Positions 31,780 through 44,214 of a stretch of DNA of 64,000 bases are shown here, piece by piece. The stretch lies in the NCBI GenBank assembly GCA_963969395.1, contig OZ017797.1, forward strand, positions 19,034,001 to 19,098,000, given 5' to 3'. The position numbers and the translations under genes are program-made. The notes beneath the pieces are model-generated. The model made no database searches and was not told where the DNA came from. It worked only from the letters and a program-made list of their open reading frames with translations. The first letter of the stretch is position 1, and each line of letters opens with the position of its first letter. The DNA comes from Pseudoscleropodium purum (taxonomy: Eukaryota; Streptophyta; Bryopsida; Hypnales; Brachytheciaceae).

Positions 31780-34765
31780 GGTTAACCTTACAAGAACATA
31801 GCCTTGGTGATAAGTTCTTACTCAAATATGATTTAATTTTGGGATCAATAGATATAGTGAGTCTCTAAAATAGAAAAAAAAAACATAAAAGATGTTATGT
31901 TTGACGTTATTACTAACATAAAAACAAGTGAATGTCTACAACAATGCATAAAAAAATGGGGCTCTTATAGTGCCTTAAAAGGCTAAGAGAATTCAAATTC
32001 TCAACAATGGAAAAATATACTATGTTTCAAAGACATAGAATAAATTTTTTTTTCATTCATCTAAATACTTATAGATTTTTTTGGTCTCTAATGTTTATTT
32101 GTTACTACATTTCAAAGTTCTTAAAACATTTATTATCTATAAATAGTATATAGTAAAAGAAATACAAATATTATTTTACTTTTAAAATTTTCTTTTTATG
32201 TTCAAAGATGACCCTTCAAAAAATCTGGAATATAAATAGAATAAAATAAATCTTTTAAATCACCATAATTAGCACTTCATTTTGTAATTTTAACCCTTGA
32301 GGGACATTTTTTGTTCTCATTCGAACACAAAAACTTCATTAGTTTCATATATTCAAATACACATTTCAAAAATTAAATATTACTCATTTGTGATACATAT
32401 CAAAATTTAAATTTCATTTTTTTATAATAATAAATATTATATGACTATTTAAAGAAATTTCTTTGTAAACATCATAAAAAATATTTTTCATCAAATTTCT
32501 CACTTTATAAAGAAATGTGTCACAAAAATTACAATTCAATTTCTTTGGAATAAATTAAAATAGAAAAAGTATATTATTAGAATTGCATTTTCTTATTTAA
32601 GCTTAAAGACATCTAAAATTTAAAAATCTATGTAAAATTTAGGTTTGAATTTTTCAAAATTTCCCTTGGACTTGCTTTGTCTTTTGAGGGTTAAATGAAA
32701 AGTAAATGTGCAAAATTTACTAGTATTCAATCTCCAATCATTTTTAGAAAAAAACACTTATTTTATGCTTTCAAATTTTATTCAAAATCATTGGTTAGTA
32801 TAGAAGTAGACCTACTTCAATGATATAGATACCTTTAGAATTTTCAAGCAAATAGTTTAAGAATTAAGATTTGCTTGGAACCTCTTCTAAAATAGGAGGC
32901 CCATAAACAAGTTTTTAAGTCTATCTATGGTACCACTAACAATAATAAATATTTCAAGGAACATGTCACTCATTCATAGATAGGGGTGCATTTAAAATAC
33001 AAATTATACATGGATACCCTACCTTAACTTTTAGAACATCTCTATTGTTGTACTTCAAGTGTGTCCTTTGTTGTTTTTAACACACTTATTTGTCAACTAG
33101 CCCTACCATTAAGATGCCAAGGCAAAAAATTGAGAGAACCCCTCAAATATGTCCTCTTGCCCACAAAAGTTGAGGCCCATTGTAAGTTTCTAGTGTGCTT
33201 AATTCCAAGAGCTTTTATTGTAGTAGGATGTGGTCCAATGTTCAACAAGAATTCCATCAATTAGTTCATTGTTAGTTTATGCCTTTGGAAAAATAACTAG
33301 TTGGAGTTTGAAAACGGAGGATCTAAAACTCGAAAAAAATTGGTAGGCCCAACAACCAAGTAGTGTGAGAAAATAAAAGGTAGATATGCAACCACTACTT
33401 TCATGAAATTGTCAAATTTTAGCTAGCCATTTTGAATCCAAGGCTAATACTTGATTTACTAGTGATCTTAGAATGGTTTTAGATAAGGTGGGGATCACTT
33501 CAAGGTTGGTTGCCAAGGGGCTTGGAGTGCTTGGACAAGGCAAGGGTAGGTATCCCTTTAGGATTGGTCATAGTGGCTAGCCTAGTAACCCTCACTCTAC
33601 CATTTCTATTTGTCCAATATAATAAAATTTGGAGTTTAGTTTCAAAACCAATATGTCTTTGAAAGAAGTGAACTATAGCCCTTTGTAAATTTGAAGTCGA
33701 AAGAAAGTGGATAGTGAGAATTTGATACTAGAAGAAATGAATTGAGAGATTTTGATAAGGAGAGAATGCAACTAGTGCCCTTTGAAAGTCCCCCCCTCCA
33801 AAAAAAAATTTCTATAAAGAAGAGGCACCAGAAGAGTTTTGGAGGGATGAGAGGGCCATTTCAAGCTTGTTCCCCCTTGCAATTACCCCCGTAGTTAAAG
33901 AACACCAAGCTGTTAGAAAAAAGAATTGAAAAAAAATGAAAATGAAAAAATTGAAAAAAAAGAATTGTAAAAAAAGAATTGAAAAAAATATATTTTAAAA
34001 ATGATGTGGTAGTCGTTGTGCCACGTTAGAAAGCAACTATTGTGAGTTTAGATGGGCTACCCCCCCCCCCGGAGAACTTAGAGCCCTTTAGATTAGGTAA
34101 ACCTCTTCTAATGGCAAATTATTGGGGCAATTCCAAAAACTTTCCAAACGCTAGTATAGTTGGAGCCTTGTTGTGGATTGTTAGAGTTTCCTAGTTGAGT
34201 GAAGTCCTTGCTTAAGAGGAGATAAAAAAATTCCAAAAAAAATTCCAAATAGGCTCTACTAGTAGACATTCCTTCAATTTTTTAAAATTTTAGAACAATA
34301 ACTAACAAATGCCCTTACTATACAAGATGATATTTGATGGGACCAAGTATAATAAACTAAAACCTATCATAGTGAGCAATAAAGTAAACTATCCCATTCC
34401 AAACATGGAAGCAATCCTATTGTGGGCTAAATTATATTAACGGTGTACATTTAAGTTCTAAAATGTACACTTTAAACATAATTTGGTCTAGAATGGAGTA
34501 GTTTATTTTACATTGCTCAAAACAAAAAGAGTATCGCATATCAACTCACTTTAACCCCTCCTTTGTAGATTGCAATGGGGATACAGGCCATGGCATACTT
34601 TGCCTTCAATTGGTTGCTTCTTCTTGGTCCTTTAAAGGACTTATACCATGGTAAATTTTTGGAATAACAATGGAGATGCTCTTAACAAGACTCATAAAAT
34701 AAATCAAGGGAGTGTGGTTAAAAGAACCATACTTAATCTTATAAGTATGTTGCAAACTAGAGTTG
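31780..34765. other. AT-rich gene-free stretch with small TIR-like pair
   Basis: No supported gene. TTAACCCTTGAGGG at about 32290 and TTTTGAGGGTTAA at about 32676-32688 could bound a 400-bp relative of the TTAA family. Sequence at about 33840-34110 (GAGGGCCATTTC, A-rich repeats, GTGCCACGTTAG) is a partial relative of the element at 13340-14490. Confidence 0.4.
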
Positions 34766-34885
34766 TTCGATGGATAATAGGAAATCCTCCTACTTAAGAC
34801 AAAAGTGTATATGTTCATTTTTGAAATTTTTTGTGAAAAGAGAAGATCTTGTATTATAGTTTGCCCTCCAATGAACACTTGCATG
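34766..34885 (+). repeat. 120-bp dispersed repeat, copy 3
   Basis: Diverged copy with GACAAAAGTGTATATGTTC and GCCCTCCAATGAACACTTG. Confidence 0.6.
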
Positions 34886-35398
34886 TCTTTTTTAAGTAGA
34901 TGATTCTCATTTTACCCAAAAGAATGGTTTCTACAATGACCACCTTGTCTTTCTGAGGTTAATTATGCTAAATAGTGAAATTGGGTTGCTTTATCCCCCA
35001 AAAGTTACCTCATGAGGTTATGGTAATCTACATAGAGGAACATACTACTCTCTAAACTCTAGCCATGAACTAATGCACCACCCCATACAACACACTAATG
35101 GTTTCTACTGATTACTACATCCTTCTATAGTAACAATACATATTCGTACATACAAGTAGAACCTCTCTTAGTGCATACCATTGGAATTTATGCACAAAGA
35201 GAGGTTTATGTAGTTAGAGAGTTCACATGCATGTCTCTCCATCTTGACTGCATGTACAAGCCTCCTACTCTTTGCTAACTCTTTGACTTATTGCATACTA
35301 TGTAGTACAAAATATTGTTGTAAAAGAGATGTAGTGTAGAATGTTGAAAAATTAGTGTGGGACAACCTACTTTTACTATATAGTTTAGATGTTGTTAA

Positions 35399-36335
35399 CC
35401 CCTAAACGACTAGCTTGTTGCTTTGGGCAACATAACAATTTTGGGCAAACTATTGTATTTGCCGATTAGCATATATTTGGCTCAAACTTTGATAGAAGGC
35501 GTGTAGCATGTTTATTTATTGTGTGAGCTAAATTTAATGACATTTGAACACAATAGTCAAAAGTTATGGCTTGAAAAATGTTATTTTTTTTCCTTGTAAA
35601 AGGGCGATCAAGGAGATCAAAATAAATCACTCTTTTTTTTTTTCAAAAACAAGAATTTGAAATTGGTTTCTTAGAATTACATATATGTAAAAAGCTTTGA
35701 ACCATTCTATTTTGATCAACGAGTCAAAAGTTATGAGCATTTTTGTTTGCATGCAATTATAGATTCTCTACTCTAAAATAAACTTTGAAGTCCTTTATCT
35801 TACTTAATTTTCAATATTTTTGGAAAAAAAATAAAATCATAGGATGTATATCGTTTATTACAACATTGCAACTACTGAAATTGGCATTTTTCAATTCCAT
35901 AATTAAATTCTCAACAATTTAGTATTTTGAATCATTCTCTACTGTTGTCTACTTACTATTTTTTTCCTACATGTTGTACAATTCAAAATGATTTGAAAAT
36001 TTTCAAGGATGTCAACAACTTATCTAGTAATAAGAATCCAAACAAGCACCACCACTTTATAGACATTTTTTCCATAGAAAAGTGACCTTGTGAAGTGCAA
36101 TTACCCTATTTTTTGCAAGGCCAAAAAAATGTTTTCTATGAATTGAAATGCTAATATCTGCAAATGTACACGATGGAATTCTCTTTAATTGTTTTCATCT
36201 CTTCTCAAATCATTCTACTACAAGATTCTACGGTGACATGTGTCAAGAAAGAAGCCTTAAATTTTTTTTTTGTTGGTACTGTACTTGTCCTAGAAATGGC
36301 AGTTTTGAGGTGTTTTCATATAAAACATAGTCACA
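35399..36335 (+). mobile_element. TTAA-bounded TIR element, copy R2
   Basis: Left end TTAA (35395-35398) then CCCCTAAACGACTAG. The interior parallels R1, including GATTCTACGGTGACATGTG and GAAATGGCAGTTTTGAGG. The right end is diverged or truncated, so the end coordinate is approximate. Confidence 0.6.
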
Positions 36336-36984
36336 CACATAAAATGTGTGCAGGTTTCATTTAGAGATGTTTTGGGGGGATGAATTCATCCACTTTTTCA
36401 TCCATTGCTTTCTCTACAAAGTTTGTCACAGTACTCAAAAGAAGGCCAGATTTTTTTTTTTCTTTTTAGATTTTTTTTGGAAACGTAAGTCCAGATTTTT
36501 TTTGCAAGCTGAAGAAAAATAGCTGCAGTGTGTGCTGTTGCTGAGTGGCACCATGATTCCAATACAGCACTGCAAGATATGAAAAACTCAAATTGTGACA
36601 CTTGGAATCAGTTCCTTCCTGGAACCACAAAAAAGTTGCCAAAAAAATAAAAGTGACGTCACTCTGACTCATCCAATCCCACCCCTCCCCAGTCTCGCCA
36701 GCTCAGCTCGGCTCGGCCCTGCTGTCCCTTTTTCTTTTTCTGTGCCGTGGCAGAGGCAATTTAAGATTTAAGCTCCTTTTTTTTTTGGTTCAGTGTCGAA
36801 CTTGCAGGACAGTAAATCCTATATTCGAAGTGGGTCCAGCAAGGTAATTTTGGGTTCTTAGGGGACAAAAGTAAAAAAAAAAAAAAGTCCCTTATTTTTT
36901 TGAGCCGTGTTGAAGGTATGTTGTAGACCTCTCCAAGATAGCTGAACCTAGGATCTTTAATTTCAAATATGAATTCAATTTGAA
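36336..36984. other. GC-richer island with bZIP-type sites
   Basis: No gene. The palindrome GTGACGTCAC (36653-36662), then TGACTCA (36666-36672) and CCAAT a few bases on, sit before a GC-rich stretch with GCTCGGCTCGG. This arrangement looks like a promoter fragment but no transcript follows that can be supported. Confidence 0.4.
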
Positions 36985-37145
36985 TAAGGTAACTCTGCCT
37001 ATGACAGTCCAAATGGGAGCCAGCCCATCACAGGCAAAATTGTACTAATGGTGTACATTCTAGTTCTTGAAATGTGCATCACTAGAAATTTTATGCCTGT
37101 GATGGGCTGGCTCCCATTTGGACTGTCATAGGCAGAGTTACCTTA
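36985..37145. repeat. Perfect inverted repeat, 51-bp arms, 59-bp spacer
   Basis: Arm 36985-37035 begins TAAGGTAACTCTGCCTATGA and ends CCCATCACAGGC; arm 37095-37145 is its exact reverse complement. The spacer holds TGGTGTACATTCTAGTTCT with a related short palindrome at about 34440-34480. Outside the arms a diverged direct repeat (AAATATGAATTC in both) occurs near 36965 and 37162. A transcript would fold into a long perfect stem. Confidence 0.9.
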
Positions 37146-38304
37146 GAGGGTCTTTGATTGCAAATATGAATTCTAAATTTGCAAAAAAAGAAGTTTATAT
37201 GAAAATTAAAAATTTATGGGTTTTCCCCCCCGGGGTAAATCGAGTCTGCTGGCCCCACTTCGAATGCAGGAATTAACGTCTGCGTCGAACTTAAGTTAAC
37301 TAAGCTTAATTAATTGATCCGTGAGAGGAAAATTGATCTCTGAGTGAGTTCAGTTTAATTGATGTCCATAATTGGGGCCTGAGTAGTGAGTGTGAGTGGG
37401 TTCAGTTCAGACTTGGACACCCTTACCATCATCCTTGCCAGAAAAAAGGAAGGGACCAGTCTCAGTGCATGGCGATTTTAGTACAGGATTTCTGATTTTT
37501 TTAATTTAAAAAAAAATACAGTTTGTAACACCTGTAGCAAGCTTAGTGGGTGGGTTTTTGTTTTTGTTTTTTTTTGTTTTTTTCTAATTTTGTTTAATTT
37601 CTTAAACACAATGACAATTTCCATGGATAAATGGAAAAGGTACTCAGAACCGGAGGCCACCTCGGCGCACCTGGAGTAGTGTTTGATCTATAAATAATAA
37701 TACAACTTCTAAAAACATTCATAACGAAAGAATTGAAAGGGATCATTCAAAATATCTGTAGCAGAAAGTTAATATGTGGAATCTTTTGGGTAGTATATCA
37801 CCAAAGACAAGTTTACTGTATTTGAAGCTTCCTTGATGATAAGTAACCCCAAAAGAATTGCATAAGACCCAAATGGATATTGTACACTATTTGAAAGATT
37901 GTGTATAGGGTAATGCCCTATGATGAGAAGTTTTGTCCGGCGAAAATTGTGGGAAGAAATTTTGGATGAAAAAGACAATTGGGATGAAAAATACATAATG
38001 TGCAATTATGTGTGCAATTGGGCATTGCACCTTAATTACGGCATTGAACTTGTTCTAAAATGAATGGAACATTTTTTATAGACAGTCTTATAGACTCACA
38101 TAAGAAGTAGATTATGAAAATTGGTATGAAAATAGATGTATAAGTTTTGGAACATGATCTATCCTATGATTAGAAGTTGTAGTAGGAGTTATAAATTTGA
38201 CCATTCTACCTAGTTTTCAAAATACATTGTTTTGTGAGAGTTACACTCACAAAATATGACAAAGTGCTACATGAGTGAAGTCTAGTAGGACAATGGAAAC
38301 ACTA

Positions 38305-38425
38305 AGTGTCTTATGGATGGTAGAAAATCTTTCTACGTAAGAGAGAAGTGTAGATGTTCATCTTTGGAATTTTGTGTAAAAAGGTGGAGGTCTTGCACAA
38401 TAGTTTGACCTCCAATGAATGTTTT
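38305..38425 (+). repeat. 120-bp dispersed repeat, copy 4
   Basis: Contains GGAATTTTGTGTAAAAAGG and TTTGACCTCCAATGAATG, matching copy 1 closely at the right side. Confidence 0.65.
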
Positions 38426-38892
38426 GGGCTTAGGGAGGAGTGACAAAACTAACTATAATAGATGAGTATGTGAGATTGGAATGGATCCAAATGAAAAATC
38501 CACATTTATATTGAATAAAATATTCATTCATAGAGAAAAAATAGGGGTTTGGGGTTTTGTTTTTTTGCATTCTTTGTCATCTTGTACACTGTGAACTTAG
38601 TTTCTCTATGACTTTTCTACATTACAATAGAACCACCCATTATCAACCACTTTAGAAATTCCACGTATGTTTTGGAGTAATATAAGGCAATGTAAATTTC
38701 CATGATTTGACTAGTCCCAACTTTAAAAAGGAGAAAAAACACATTCTACATTTTGGTTGGAAATTTGTTCCATTCTTGGTTGTAACTATTTTCAACCATA
38801 CAAATTGGCTATAGATCCTTAGTTGATAATGGGTGGCTTAGTATCATATACATGTTGAAATGTTTAATCCTTGAATGCCAAGGCAAACATTC

Positions 38893-39010
38893 TGTGTCCA
38901 ATGGATGACAAAGAATCAAATTGTATAGGACAAAAGTGCAACTCAAAATTTGTTTTGGAAAGGGAAGATCTTTTACAATAGTTTGACTTGCAATGACTAC
39001 TTTTAAAATT
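38893..39010 (+). repeat. 120-bp dispersed repeat, copy 5
   Basis: Begins TGTCCAATGGATGACAAAG like copy 1, with an internal deletion in the TATA-like part. Confidence 0.65.
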
Positions 39011-39228
39011 TTGAAGGCCATTGATTCACTTGATACTAAAAAAAGACAATTTCGAGGGTCACGCCTTCAGCATTTAAGGGTTAAGTTATCTGGAATAGGT
39101 ACTTCTACCTTAGAACAGCTAACAACATCATAACTGTTGGGGTAACCAACATTGTCATCATCTAAATGTTTAAGTTTGTTTATTAAATACCCGCTAACAA
39201 CAAGATTCTTCGAGAGTTTTACATTCCA

Positions 39229-39530
39229 AGGTAGGTGGCTCTAAAACAGACCCGTCTCTAAAAGAAATCTGGCTGCAGAGGTACATTCTGCTTTCTTCAA
39301 TGTACCAAAGGCGTACATTTCAAGAGGGGGTCGCTTTTAGAACCACTGCATTTCAAACTTCAAAAATTCATAACTAATTCCACAGGGATCCAAAAAATAT
39401 GAAACGACTGGGGTTGGATGCCAATTCCATTTTTCTTCGTATGAAAATTTACTGAAATTTTTTCATAGAGATTTAGCTTTCCTCAAAATGTGATCAGCTC
39501 TTAAAGGATCGCTTTTAGAGCCTCCTACCT
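39229..39530. mobile_element. MITE, 302 bp, copy 1
   Basis: Inverted ends AGGTAGGTGGCTCT and AGAGCCTCCTACCT (one mismatch). The interior matches the element at 59094-59395 through CTTTCTTCAATGTACCA, GTACATTTCAAGAGG, GGTCGCTT and ATTTAGCT-type blocks. No coding capacity; target duplication not clear. Confidence 0.7.
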
Positions 39531-41113
39531 CATGGTGAGAGGACTGTAGACAGACAACACGAATCATTCTGCAAGATTGGAATGTATGGAAGTCAGTGCC
39601 ATTTTTGTTTGCAATAACAACAACTTAGCAGACTGAAGGACAGTTATCTCTGGTTCTATGGTTCTTTGTACTGTTTCCCATTTCAATGGAAATTGTCCAT
39701 TTGTTTCAAAAATATAAAAAATAAAAAATAATTTAGTCATATGGTTTTAAAGGAAAAAAATTGTATAGTACGACCAATGGTACATATATAAAAATGAAAA
39801 ACCACGCTCAAAAAGTAGGGAACCCAAGTACCCAACAACCCGAATCTCCCAAAAGCTCTCAGCCACATGGAGCAAGTGAACAAGTTTCTCCCGTGATTGT
39901 GGTGGTGGATGAGCCTTTTGTTTTTGTTTTTTCGTCACCAAATTCATGTCTAGGGTGGACCAAGAATCAATCCTGCTGCAACTTACTCCGGTTGAAGGAG
40001 AACACAGTCAGGCTACCAATTTTAATTTATGGCGCTGATAGTGGATGAGCTGCTCGTGACTTGAAATGTAGTGTTTGTTTGTTTGTTAACTTTGTTTGCT
40101 TGTCGAGTGTGATGTCGTGGACGGATCTCTCGTATGAGTTTTGAATTGAGTTTGGATGTGCATTCTTGGGGCTCTTTTATTTCGTGAATCTTGGCCAGTA
40201 CAAAACAGCAATCTGTACTTTGAGTCTTGAAGCTCATGTGGGCGTGTGTGAGGTGCGAGTGAGACATATGTGACATACGTGTGGATGAAATATTTATCTG
40301 GTTTGTATTAATTTCATCCTAAAAGACGTACCACAATTGTGACATCTCGAGATTTTGTAGCAATTTCACAATATCATCCATATCAAAAGTGAACCGGGGA
40401 ATAAATATGTATTCACTAGGGTGTCATACCAAATGTGATGCCCTACACACAAAAGTTGTCTTTTACTCACTTCAAAGAGATAAGAAAGATAATATGACAA
40501 TTCAAGAATCATCACGAAAGTTTCAAGGCCTCCAAAGTTTTGCGTAGCTATGGTGCAATTAGGGAAAAATAAAAAATAAAAAATAATTTAAATTTAAATT
40601 TTTTCTGTAATTGCATCATGGGAGTGTCCAAAATAAAAAATTGTCAGTCTTTAGGAGGCCTCAAAACTTTTGTAATGTGAATATGCAACTCATACTAGTC
40701 ATTATGTTCACTGTTGACATTGATAATGGCCAACTAACTAATAATTAAAGGTAGGAGGTCCATAAAATGACTATTTATTAAATGCTTTGTAATTTCAGGG
40801 GTTTTGAAGTCTTGAAATATTTTTCAGTAAATTTTCCTTGAAAGGTAAGTAAAATTTATAGTTAATTCACATTATTTCATTTTGGGGGGACTTTTGTAGA
40901 ATTAGTTACAAATTTTGAAGTTGAAATCATGTATGGCTCTGAAAGTGTCCACCCCCTAATATGTTTAACGTTGGTACACTAATAAATGCAATTAGTACAT
41001 TATAAAAGAAGCCCAATATGTATATGGGTATTACATGATGCTTTCAAAGCCTAGTCACATTATGCATCACCAACCTCATTTTATTAAGGTTTTTATTTTA
41101 CTCACAACATCAT
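39531..41113. other. No supported gene
   Basis: A 95-codon plus frame at 39761-40048 lacks recognised motifs. The rest is AT-rich. Confidence 0.4.
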
Positions 41114-41117
41114 TAAT

Positions 41118-41790
41118 CCCTAAAGTTCCTTGACTATGTTTTCACCAAAAACACTCTAAAACACCAATTCTTGCACAAGTTTCAAATTTTAGAAAAAAAT
41201 ACATTTTTGGACACATATTAATGGAAGATCTTGTAGTCCACTGGTTTGAAAAGAAGTAGAAATTTTTTTAGAAATTTTCACTACGTAGATTGCAAGATAT
41301 AGCATTTGAAGTAACAAAAATCATTTTCTTGTCCCTACAAAAAAACCAGGCAATTTCACTTTACAAGGTCACATTTGTATGAAAAAATGTTCAAAATGGT
41401 GGTGCTTTTTTGGATTCATTCTTCAAGGCATGTTGGCCACATGCTTGAAATTTTTTGGGTCATTTGAAATTATACAACATATAGGAAAAAAATAGTAAAG
41501 AGAAAGATGTAAAGAATGATTTTAAATTCTAAATGGTTAAAACAATTAATTTATGAAATTGAAAAATGCCAATCCCAATGGTTGTAAAGTTTTATTAAAC
41601 AATCTTTACCTAAAGTTTTTATTTTTTTCCAAAATATTGAAAATTGAATTCAACAAAAGACTTCAAAGTTTATTTTGGAGTAGAGAATCCCAAATTGCCC
41701 AAAAATTAAAACATCTCATAACTTTTGACTCATTGATCAAAATAAAATGATTGAAAGCTTTATACACCAATAAGTCAAAAGGTGTTTTTT
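41118..41790 (-). mobile_element. TTAA-family element, copy R3 (truncated)
   Basis: TTAA (41114-41117) then TCCCTAAAGTTCC, followed by sequence matching the reverse complement of R1 and R6 (CAAAAACACTCTAAAAC, GATCTTGTAGTCC). The other end is missing; homology fades after about 41790. Confidence 0.6.
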
Positions 41791-43290
41791 AAATCATACC
41801 ATAGCATTATCAATATAATGTTCTTCCACAGCTTTGGTTAGCTAGAAAGAAGGCAAAAAGAGACCTTTGAGTGAAGATTAAGAATGTTATGGACATTGCC
41901 CCAAATTGAGAAATGATGTGAAGATGACAAACAAATTTAATGTTCAATTTTTTTGTCACCTTCACATTCTAAATTGTCCACAGGGTGGAAATTTTATTCC
42001 AATATATATATTTATATAGTGTTCATTATATATTTTTCTATGGAAAGATTGAGTCATTAGTTTTTATTACCATATATCTAATAAACCAAAGCTAGATACA
42101 AAATGTATTTATTGAAATTTTTTTTTTAAATATTTCTGAAATTATCTTTGTTTTATTTTTGTTGCCCAAGCTTGAATCATTTTTCTCTAGATGGAAATTT
42201 CTTGTTCTTGTGCACCGATTGAAATAAAAATTATTTTTCTCCCTATTTTAAAAAGAAAATGTTTAAAAAATCAATACCTTTAAGTTTGTTTGTTTATTAC
42301 ATTGAAATCTCCCGGACCATCCATCCCCCGGTCATGTTCTTTGTACCATCAGAAAGCCCTCAACGAGGAGGGATATACAGGCTTCATTTTGTGGCATTTG
42401 GACCTAAGTCACGAAAGTTATTGAATTTTGAAGTTTTATAAATTAAAAAATTACCTTTATTTTTATGAGATCATGTAAGCTATGAACCTGCATATATGGA
42501 CTTTCATTTTTTTTATTTTTTTTATTTTTTTTCATTTCATATTTTTTGGTCCCTCTTTCTTCAGGGTCTGATGTAAAAAGAATGGAAGAAGCAGATAATG
42601 ACTCAGATGAGGGAGATGCTTGTTGGATAAAACTGACTCTGGTTTCTTCTCGTTGATTGTGTGCTCTTATCTCTTCAAGTCCAGCCTTTTTGGCTTGGTT
42701 GTCTCACTGCAGTTTTTAATACAATGGTTCTCCATTTGTTTAAAAAAAAAACAAAAAAAAACTGACTTGGGTTTCATTGATGAAAGCCATTGTCCTTCCT
42801 GGAAAGCCAGTGGCAAGTTGTGCACCATGACACAATTAATAGACCATGCCCCCTAAGGTAGTTTCAATAAATTCCACACCTTTTCATTCCATTTTTTATT
42901 TTTTTATTTTTTTATTTTTGAAACAGAAGGGTGGCACTGTGGAAACCAAACCATGGACTCCATTCCTTTTGGGTACCATGTGAATCATTTCCGTTGTTGG
43001 GCCCTTTATTGTCGAGCCATGGTTGTTGGTTGTTGTGTGCAATGGATGCTTCTCAAGACATGTGTGAAGAATGAGTTTCTTGTGGTGTCAATTTCCGTAG
43101 AAAGAATTGAACGCAGCGTTTCGATTGATTGTTACCTGTGAGGCGTGTCAATTTTGATTTCTCAATCGGATATTTTTAGACTACATTTTCAGATTGTAAC
43201 ATTTGATTTTGGGGGTATTTTCATGCTTCCTTGGCTTTTTCAACACACAAAAAACATCCTTCTAGGTAGTGAAAGGGGGTTGAAACCTCC
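41791..43290. other. AT-rich stretch with retroposon-like tail
   Basis: No supported gene. A retroposon-like end (TTTTTAATACAATGGTTCTC then A-run) lies at about 42710-42762. Confidence 0.4.
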
Positions 43291-43293
43291 TAA

Positions 43294-44214
43294 GCCCTAA
43301 AGGACCAAGGTCTCTTTTCTGCCAAAAAACACTCAAAACTGCCATATCTATAACAAAAGTTAAATTTTTTTATTTTTTTTTATTTTTTACATCTAACCAT
43401 AGGATCTTACACCTAACTAACATGAAAATGTGTGAAAAAAATTTCAGAATTTTTGACCGCATAGACTGCAAGACATCTGCGTTTAAGATAAAAAAACAAG
43501 TTTTTTAGCACATTGTGGGACTAGATTTTTTTACTTTGAACATTTTAAACTTTAATCTTTTGCACTACAGAGTTTTGAGCTTTAAATCTTTATGATATAG
43601 AATTGAGTTGAGAGTCTAGGGAAAAAAATAATAATTCAAAAAAACTTGATTTTTACTCTTTAAGAAATTGTTAAGTAGAAGTAGGTATGAAATAGAAAGA
43701 AATCTAAATTATTAATATCTCTAAAATGGAATTAAAATGCACTAATCCCAATGGTGAGATTGTTTTAGCAAACAAGATAAACCATGTGAAATTTTCTTTT
43801 TTTAAATTGTAAAAATTGCATTCAAAAATGAATCCTATAAGTTGTTTTTTCAAGAAAATGCTCTAATTGCCCGTAAAACATGATTGTCCATAACTTTCTC
43901 ATAAAGTATCCAAATGTAATGAATCAAAGCTTTCCATGTACACAAAAATATAATCTATGAATAAAAATAATAATTAATTAATTTTAAATTTTAAAATTAA
44001 ATGTTTTTTGCTACTCCTTGTCCACAATTTTCAGCTTATTTGGACATAACTTTTGTTCCTTGAGTACCAATTGGAAAAAAATTATATTCCCATGAAGCTA
44101 ATCAAATTTCCTATTTTCAAAAAAAATTTCAAAAATTCAAGAAATAATTTCAGACCATAGGTACCTGCTCAAAATCCCATTTGTCCCTTGAAGAGACAAT
44201 GGTCCTTTAGGGGG
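43294..44214 (-). mobile_element. TTAA-family element, copy R4
   Basis: Left end GCCCTAAAGGACC, right end GGTCCTTTAGGGG: a 13-bp inverted repeat with one mismatch. Interior parallels R1 in inverse orientation. Flanking TTAA is diverged (CTAA on the left, GTAA on the right). Confidence 0.65.

Larger units (their letters stand above)
37146..39228. other. AT-rich stretch with two repeat copies
   Basis: No supported gene. The part at 37225-37460 is somewhat GC-richer without a recognisable frame. Copies of the 120-bp repeat are at 38305-38425 and 38893-39010. Confidence 0.45.
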
